From: Prostheceraeus crozeri
Taxonomy: Eukaryota > Platyhelminthes > Polycladida > Euryleptidae
Length of the DNA stretch: 64,000 bases
Assembly: GCA_907163375.1 (NCBI GenBank)
Contig: CAJQUW010007404.1
Coordinates: forward strand, 310,001-374,000
Direction of reading: 5' to 3'
The translations under genes were made by a program, and so were the position numbers. The notes under the pieces are model-generated. The model saw nothing but the letters and a program-made list of their open reading frames with translations, was not told the origin of the DNA and ran no database searches. Position 1 is the first letter of the stretch; each line of letters starts with the position of its first letter. Positions 57,710-64,000 of the stretch are shown one piece after another.

Positions 57710-58733
57710 AATAAAAATGATTTCTTCTCAATATAAAACTGACAGAATGGAATTTAATTCGTGTTTTCTGAAATAGAAATGCTGATTTCTGAAATATAAA
57801 TGATGGAGTCGCAACTTCAATTCTAATCTGAAATATAAATGATCTAATCAAAAAATTAAGTAACCTTTTCTTAAATATAAATTGGGTAATTGAAATATAA
57901 ATGATGATATCTGAATTATAAATGACTAATTCTCAATGATGATATATAAATGCTGAATTCTTGAAAATAAGTGATTTATTCTGAAATATTTTCTATTGTC
58001 TTAAATATAAGAATTGAAAGATCAAATATATGTGATGAACGCTGAAATTAAAGTGACCAATTCTTAAGTGATTAAAAATAAGTGATCAATTAGTAAACTG
58101 TTTTGAATAAATCTGAAATTAAAATGACATATTCGCATAAAGAAATGATGAAGTCGCAAATATAAATTCTGAGTTCTGAACTTAACATGGAAATGGTGTA
58201 GTCAAACGGAAGAAGAGACGATATGTCTAATTCTGTGGTTTGACTAGAAAGGAAACATTGGAACATGTATCGTTAATGAAGTGGCACAATGTGATGACAT
58301 AATACCATAGCAATCGAACAATGAGCAGCCAGTTCAACTTTGAACACACCAAATTGTGCGCCGCTTCAGTGACTGTTATCAACCGGATCACACAGCAAAG
58401 AGACGCAGACTATGTCAAGTTCTACAGAGAAGCTTGTTAACGTTTTTTTCGTGCGGCTGCTATATAACTTTTCAAGAATGATCGGAGGGCCCAACATCAT
58501 CGAGAAAACTTTTACGCAATGATCTGAATTCTTCAAATCTGAAGGAATCGTGGCGATCGGAGCATTTCGAAGGAAATCACGGCAATCCGCAACTGACGCA
58601 CGACTGTTTTTCCTATTTCTGCAAGGTATTAAAAATTTCTTTTTGCTCACTTAGTAAGTTCCTGCATGTGCCATCGTTTTGAATCAGTTTGTACTTCGAG
58701 CAAAGTGATACGCTTAAGCAATCTAGTTCTGTG
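57710..58733. repeat. Right arm of the RING/IS630-type element
   Basis: Inverted match of the left arm. It additionally holds a 44-bp insert at 58201-58244. Confidence 0.75.
58201..58244. repeat. 44-bp micro-insert with TA on both sides
   Basis: The ends GTCAAAC and GTTTGAC are inverted, and TA lies at 58199-58200 and 58245-58246. The left arm lacks it and has a single TA at that site. Most of the same unit appears in the opposite orientation relative to the arm at the inner end of the copy at 34919-35437, and again at the outer left tip near 55374-55613. Confidence 0.7.
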
Positions 58734-58741
58734 CATGGAAC

Positions 58742-59269
58742 ATTCACATCACTCACTGGTGGAGTTTCAAGCTGAAAGCGTTTATGAATTTCTTGACAAG
58801 CTGCAGGCAAATCTAGATGCTGTCTGCTTTACTACCTATCTGCGAATGAGTCAAAAGAAATTTCGATATAAGGTCATCGATCACTGTGAAATGAAGCTAC
58901 GTGTTTGCTTTGACTATTCGACTATTATTTCTGTGTAGGTTCTCCATCAAAGAATCAGACTTTACTTAAGAGATCTTCAAGTAGGATTTTAACTTTTTAA
59001 ACGAACTTTAGGTACCTGTTTTCTCATGGCTTTCCTTTTGTTGCAAGTATGACTGTACGATTTCAATTGCATCTGAAGCAGGGCGATCTATCTTTGAGCA
59101 CTTTCTGAGCACCGATCCTCGCCCAATCAGAGCATGCCGGTGTGTTGCGAAAGCAACCACGATGAATTATTGTTGGTAAGACAGGCGATATGCGAGTCAT
59201 GCATACAAATAGGAACATCAGAAAAATCACAAAAGTGAATGAAGTTTTCTGATGTTTTCTGGTGCAACG
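58742..59269. other. No gene seen
   Basis: Sequence of the surrounding hAT-like relic; short frames only, no motif recognised. Confidence 0.35.
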
Positions 59270-60101
59270 CAGTGGTTCCCAACCTTTTAATGTCTCAGTA
59301 ACCCTTGAGATTTTATATGTTCGCCGCGTACCACTTAGTCTCGAAGAAATTCTTTTTATGCTAGGAAAGATAAAATTCTTTTTTATTTTAAAGAAATTTA
59401 TTTTCGCGAACAAAACAGACATGAAACAAAGAGCAGTCATCCATAAGTTAAGGATGCTTCTTCTTCCGAGCAAATGAAATATTAATTTCATATCGGTAAC
59501 TTAGTTGATTTCAAATATATATACAATGAACATATTAACTAATGCGAACAGTGCATCTGTTGGTTTTCCACCAGCTGATCAATGCGGGGCATGATATTGC
59601 TATCAGCACACTGAAAGTCATAGCCACACACAAAAGCCGGTTCCGACTTTTCGATTTGATAGTCATGAGGCTTGTCAAAGTTGAATGTAAATTTCTATGC
59701 TATAAACATTTTCAAAGGACGCTTGCTGAGCTTCAAGCATAATCTAAAATGCATGGTTTTTCTGTTGATTTCGACCTGTCGGTCGCTCAATAGATGTCAT
59801 GGAATCGCCTGTCGCATTGATGTCTAAACAACTTGATACAAGGTTTGATCTAACAAGATGAAATCCATGCACAAGACAAATCTTCGTCTTATATGACTAT
59901 GAAAAATGATAACTTGTATCGAATTTTGTTGTCGATCTAAATTTCTCAAGCTGACCAACACTTTTCCTTATAGATTTAGTCTATGAATAGATTAAATTAT
60001 CAGTTGGGACATATAGCCTACTTCGGACAGGTACTCGCGTGCCATCTGATGATCCTTCGCATACCACTTGTGGTACGCGTATGACAGATTGGCAACCTCT
60101 G
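59270..60101. mobile_element. Non-autonomous hAT element, CAGTGGTTCCCAACC type
   Basis: The left end is CAGTGGTTCCCAACCTTTT and the right end, read inward, CAGAGGTTGCCAATC. CGCGTACCACTT-like words lie inside both ends. The flanks GTGCAACG and GTATAATG agree at 5 of 8 sites, all differences being transitions. The end type is typical of Charlie-like hATs. No transposase left. Confidence 0.65.
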
Positions 60102-60109
60102 GTATAATG

Positions 60110-60900
60110 TGATGTCTTTGGTGTAATGAAACTTTTCGTTACATCATCACTGACCAATGTCCTTGCCACTGACTGCTATACAACTGACGACATTTAGAAA
60201 ATCGTTTTTAGCTCAGTATATACATGAAACGAAAATCAGTCAAAACGACTGCTGCATTTTCTAGTCCGGGTCTATAGATGCTAGGTTTTCATCAATTTTA
60301 GCTTATATTGAAAATTGAATTTATTGAAAACTTGTGATATCGTTCGTTGCACTACTGATTAGGAATAATTGTGCGCTGAGCTGTAAAGTAGGCTAAGCAT
60401 ATTGAAATGCGTGTTGCGGGGTAGAAGATCAATTTGGATCTACATTTCCCGAATACAACAATGCTAGCCTGCACCACTGACAAAAAATCTTAGGGACAAG
60501 ACGACTTCATGTAGGTCTTTCTACTATTTACTGAGAGTTTACTGAAACTTTCTCAGCATATCCAAGTAATATCACCGTACTTTGTTTTAAAATCGAGGTT
60601 TTCTTATGCATTGGATTTGCTGAGAATTTTGATGTGCCTCTATGGCGACACGCTGAACCACCGACAGGTCGATTGCTTAATTCTATACATTGAAGAGATT
60701 TCAGAACTGCGTGTGAGCCTAAAATCTTGTCACATTACAGACATCATCTATTTTGATAATCCAGTGTAGTCGAAATAATGGACATTGAAAACTGGCTTCA
60801 GGACACAAAATTTCAAGTATTTTGTGGAATGACCCATATATTATCTGCTTTATACGTATAAAAGAGATTTTTTATTAGGACCTCTTTTTTCGTGATAAAT
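60110..60900. other. No gene seen
   Basis: AT-rich sequence within the hAT-like relic; nothing recognised. Confidence 0.35.
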
Positions 60901-60904
60901 TTCA

Positions 60905-61045
60905 CTTTTACATTTATTTTAGTTGGTGACCAACTCTATTTCTATGTTTGCTAACAGACATTTCTCTGTCAATGCGTGTCTAATTCTACTTCGACGCCCA
61001 CTGACGATTTTTATTTGTACTCTTGCCTTGCGACTGTCCGGATGT
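60905..61045 (+). repeat. Partial copy of the Penelope-like terminal repeat
   Basis: Matches part of 63221-63507 in the same orientation, for example GTTGGTGACCAACTCTATTT and TGCCTTGCGACTGTCCGG, with scattered differences. It lies inside the hAT-like relic 54910-61518 and is older than the pair at 62639-63507. Confidence 0.7.
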
Positions 61046-61884
61046 ACACTAATGATTAATCAATCGCATTTATATTGCAACCATATTTATAGCACATTAT
61101 CATTATGAATGAAAGTGATTTGATCTACAAGTTGATGATTTGCTGGCGATTACACCAGTAGTAGAAAAAGTCATGTGAATCAGCCTCCACTCAGCTCTGT
61201 CCTGAAGCCAGCTAGTAGCGTTCTTCCCCTTCAGACATCTTTGCCACACCGACGGTCAATGTGTTACGATGTGAGAACACCACAGTTTTTTCATAGAATT
61301 TGAGCGTGAGATGGTTAACTATTTGACTATTCAAAGTCAGAATTTATTGTGTGATTAAATGTCAGTTCTCATTGCTTCTAGTGAATGTCGAAAATCATGG
61401 CAATCCCCAAAGAATCCCCATAGAAGCTCTATGGGAGCAATGGGGATGGCATCAGCACCCATACCCACCCCATACCCATGGGTATACCCACAGAATCCAC
61501 ATGCCCACGGCAACTCTGATTAATATAGAAGCATTTTTTGGAAAATATTCGTCTTCATCTGAATATGATAGAAAATGTTATGTATGACAGAAGTTGTGAG
61601 TTTACATGCCCAAATATCACACAAACTTTCAGAATTACATCAATTAATCATAATAATTGACAAAGGGATTAATAATTCACATACGATTTTTCCAGCTTAA
61701 AAGAATATTTGAATAAGTATCACGAACCAACGTTCGGTGTTATTTTTGTTGAATAGACGATATGATTGGTCTAATACGATATACATGAATTAAAAAACAT
61801 TCAACAGGAAGGAAGATGAGCAAAATATGTTCCAAAACTGTGGCAGAGTTACCCCGTTTTAATTACCAAAGAAAAAGACATATA

Positions 61885-62369
61885 GCCCAAATCCAATGGG
61901 AAGCAGATTGGAATTTTTGGGAAAAATGAGATTTCTCAACTATAGCAAAAAATTCTAAGTTTAGCGCAAACTTTTTGGTATAAAGTGTCTTCAATAGTGT
62001 TTATGCGCCTATGCCTTTGAACCCAGACACATTCTGATCTGCTCAGCCTCAAAATGTTGCTAAACACAACAATTTAGACAATTTTAGCCATTCTAAATCT
62101 TATTTTCTCATGTAACACCAACTGGAAGCATGCAGATGATAACATCTGCAAATGATAGATCTGTAGAAGATATTCCATAGCAAAAGTTACGGCTCTAGAC
62201 ATGCATGTAGCACTTTTCACTTAATCAGAAATAAACATAGAAAATGTCTTTTCCTTGATCATACCTGACAAGAAGAGGAACATGGTAAATCTCGACAGAC
62301 GTGGATAATTGTAGTTGCCACAGTGCTACCTCATTTTGCGAAAGTCTCGTTTCTGTTCCTTACAGAAAC
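61885..62369. mobile_element. Foldback MITE, copy 3, left part missing
   Basis: The left part AAATCCAATGGGAAGCAGAT matches the inner arm of 37862-38477. The right part holds AAACATAGAAAATG, CTGACAAGAAGAGGAAC and CTTACAGAAACTCG in the same order as copies 1 and 2. It starts about 25 bp after the right end of the pogo element. Confidence 0.55.
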
Positions 62370-62638
62370 TCGTGATATTATTTCCCATTGTTTTTTGGTG
62401 AAGATAGAGGTCGGAAAAGCATTTTGGGTGATCAAGCTTTTTGTATATATATATATATCTTTGCTCATTTTTCATGTTTTAAGATATATAGTTCATTTAT
62501 TTCGTTCTTTACCATGCAAAGTTTTGCTTTGTTTTTCTACGATTTGCTAGGCAATACAATCGAATGTAAAAGAATTTACAGAGCATCAATATTCACATTT
62601 TTACAAGCTAGAGATCGTAAAGGTTTTGCACGGCAAGA

Positions 62639-63507
62639 TTTATTGCCATGCCGGTTTCAAATACCGTGCTAGCTATCATCAGTGGCGATAATACAACAAA
62701 CGGACAGGGTTATATACAATTTTGGACATGAAATCGATGATGAACACATTTAAAAAAGAGACCCGGACAGTCGCAAGGCAAGAGTACAAATTAAAATCGT
62801 CAGTGGGCGTCGAAATAGAATGAGACACGCATTGACAGAGAAATGTCTGTCAGCAAACATAGAAATAGAGTTGGTCACCAACTGAAATAAATGTAAAAGT
62901 TCTGATGCTGTTTGATTGTTCATGAGGTTTCGGCGTAACAGCTTTCAATACTTGGAAAAATCAAAACTTAGTCCGCAACAAAGATCCCATCAAGTTCGAA
63001 GCTCCTCAGTTGTCTACGAACAATATTGTGAACAAACCCCGGATCGTTACATCGGAGAAACTCGACGACAATTGCAAAAAAAGAATTCGAGAACATATTG
63101 CAGGAAGAGCAGCATCAGAAATTTCCATGCACATCCATCCAATGTCAAGACCTTCAAAATATTAACCAGAACAGAAAACAAGAATAGCAGAATCACTCAT
63201 CATAAAATCACTCCAAAACATCATGAACAATCAAACAGCATCAGAACTTTTACATTTATTTCAGTTGGTGACCAACTCTATTTCTATGTTTGCTGACAGA
63301 CGTTTCTCTGTCAATGCGTGTCTCATTCCACTTCGACGCCCACTGACGATTTTAATTTGTACTCTTGCCTTGCGACTGTCCGGGTCTGTTTTTTAAATGT
63401 GTTCATCATCGATTTCATGTCCAAAATTGTATATAACTCTGTCCGTTTGTTGTATTATCGCCACTGATGATGGCTACCACGGTATTTGAAACCGGCATGG
63501 CAATAAC
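62639..63507 (+). mobile_element. Penelope-like element fossil with inverted terminal repeats
   Basis: Two arms of about 287 bp (62639-62925 and 63221-63507) are close inverted repeats of each other; the spacer holds a GIY-YIG nuclease fragment. Penelope-like elements are known for terminal repeats that occur in unusual tandem or inverted arrangements. The reverse transcriptase is absent. The arms differ at few positions, so insertion was fairly recent. The copy is broken and 5' truncated. Both arms contain CTGATGA and GAAA words that may be a hammerhead ribozyme, which this family often carries. Confidence 0.75.
62916..63140 (+). pseudogene. GIY-YIG endonuclease fragment of the Penelope-like fossil
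   Basis: A frame reads SSSVVYEQYCEQTPDRYIGE TRRQLQ in two adjoining pieces, that is VVY followed after about ten residues by YIGETRRQL, the core of a GIY-YIG nuclease. It lies between the two inverted arms. The fragment is short and degraded and is treated as a fossil. Confidence 0.7.
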
Positions 63508-64000
63508 TCGTGCACATCAATATTCATTTTTTAAAATTTTGCTGTAACGACACTGATGCTGCGCCGTCAAAAATTTGTAAGGAATGGATTCTTGACAATT
63601 AGACAATGTGAATTCCCTTAAAAGTTACATTCAGTTACCAAATATATTCTATAGGATTTCAGACCCAAATGTGAACACTTGAAAAAGCGACTTTGCAAAA
63701 GCAAGTGCGATGTAGGCGGACTAATGTGGAGTCTTGTTAATCCAAACACGACATAACAAATGCAAATACGTCATGATACGGCAATTGTGAATGGAATGCA
63801 AAGCAAATGAGACTACTCCAAACCAAATACAAATTTTGTACACATTTTTCGTGTTTTATATACAATTTTGAAGTACAAATATTTTGTCGAAATTGATAGC
63901 GACGCAGTACATTAACTTGCACGCAATCACCTTCCCTGACTAGTGACTACTCAGACTGAAATATGCACTGAATAAACGTATAATTCATGAGAGGTCAAAT
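63508..64000. other. No gene seen
   Basis: AT-rich sequence to the end of the window; nothing recognised. Confidence 0.4.

Larger units (their letters stand above)
55376..58733 (+). mobile_element. RING/IS630-type DNA transposon with about 1-kb inverted arms
   Basis: The right end, read inward, is CACAGAACTAGATTG; the left end is CACAGAATTA, then an inserted MITE, then GACCGG. CATGGAAC lies exactly on both sides (55368-55375 and 58734-58741), an 8-bp target duplication. The left arm (about 55600-56580) and right arm (about 57710-58733) are long, nearly matching inverted repeats; words such as GGCACATGCAGGAACTTA, CCGATCGCCACGATTCCTTC and TCGATTGCTATGGTATTATG... occur in both. The inner halves of the arms are AT-rich with a repeated TCATTTATATTTCAGA-like unit. 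The centre codes for a RING-finger transposase. IS630/Tc1 elements normally duplicate TA, so the 8-bp duplication is unusual. Confidence 0.8.
54910..61518. mobile_element. hAT-like element holding the RING element and others
   Basis: The left end reads TAGGGTTGCCGTGGGG and the right end, read inward, CAGAGTTGCCGTGGG. The flanks ACTAACAT and ATTAATAT agree at 6 of 8 sites, both differences being transitions. Both ends are followed by CCCCAC/GTGGGG-rich words (54920-55000 and 61385-61505). Without the insertions at 55376-58733 and 59270-60101 it is about 2.4 kb. I see no transposase of its own. Confidence 0.55.
49357..61859 (+). mobile_element. pogo-type DNA transposon, host of nested insertions
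   Basis: The left end AAATGGGCAACTCTGCC and the right end, read inward, AAACGGGGTAACTCTGCC are inverted repeats, each bordered by TA (49355-49356, 61860-61861), the pogo/Tc1 target. The transposase lies in between, split by insertions. Without the hAT at 49743-53627 and the hAT-like relic at 54910-61518 it would be about 2.0 kb, a normal size for pogo. Net structure: 49357-49742, 53636-54909 and 61527-61859. Confidence 0.75.

Noticed and set aside
1-64000. CRISPR array, prokaryotic operon or intact LTR retrovirus-like element
   Set aside because: No regularly spaced repeats, no operon structure, and no gag, protease, integrase or paired direct long terminal repeats were seen.

Overview
This window looks like AT-rich, gene-poor nuclear DNA from an invertebrate animal. 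The evidence is a DEG/ENaC-type channel gene (an animal family), spliced-gene signals (a splice acceptor, an AATAAA signal), tRNA-derived SINEs, non-LTR retrotransposons, a Penelope-like element and many DNA transposons. A lophotrochozoan or other marine invertebrate is plausible, but the species cannot be fixed from sequence alone. Nothing prokaryotic is present: no operons, no ribosome binding sites, no CRISPR. All calls come from reading the sequence and translating it by eye; no search was run.

Only two host genes are well supported. On the minus strand at 12452-14410 (frame open to 14462) lies the large exon of a DEG/ENaC cation channel. It has both membrane segments and the cysteine-rich ectodomain, but changed residues at two normally conserved gating and pore motifs. 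On the plus strand at 19300-20811 lies an uninterrupted 503-residue protein I do not recognise, with a likely splice acceptor just before its ATG and an AATAAA just after its stop.

Left part (1-16000): a Tc1/mariner-type transposon with an open transposase frame cut by the window edge; a palindromic repeat; an hAT-like non-autonomous element carrying a SINE, with a second SINE copy nearby; a 5'-truncated LINE with an open reverse transcriptase frame; a 601-bp TA-flanked mariner-like element; the channel exon; another hAT-like element. Middle (16000-48800): the 503-residue gene, a duplicated segment, two related hAT-like elements, several MITEs, an inverted pair of tRNA-SINEs with hammerhead-like tails, a Penelope-like fragment, a second broken LINE, and a 0.7-kb almost perfect palindrome.

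Right part (48800-64000) is a nest of transposons inside transposons. A pogo element (49357-61859, about 2 kb without its insertions) holds a ZBED5-like hAT (49743-53627) that itself holds another hAT (51998-53205). It also holds a long hAT-like relic (54910-61518), which holds a RING-finger/IS630-type element with about 1-kb inverted arms and an exact 8-bp target duplication (55376-58733), which in turn holds a PIF/Harbinger-like MITE. Target duplications or matching terminal repeats support each layer. The RING/IS630-type element is the best candidate for something little described. The window ends with a Penelope-like fossil whose terminal repeats are inverted around its GIY-YIG fragment.
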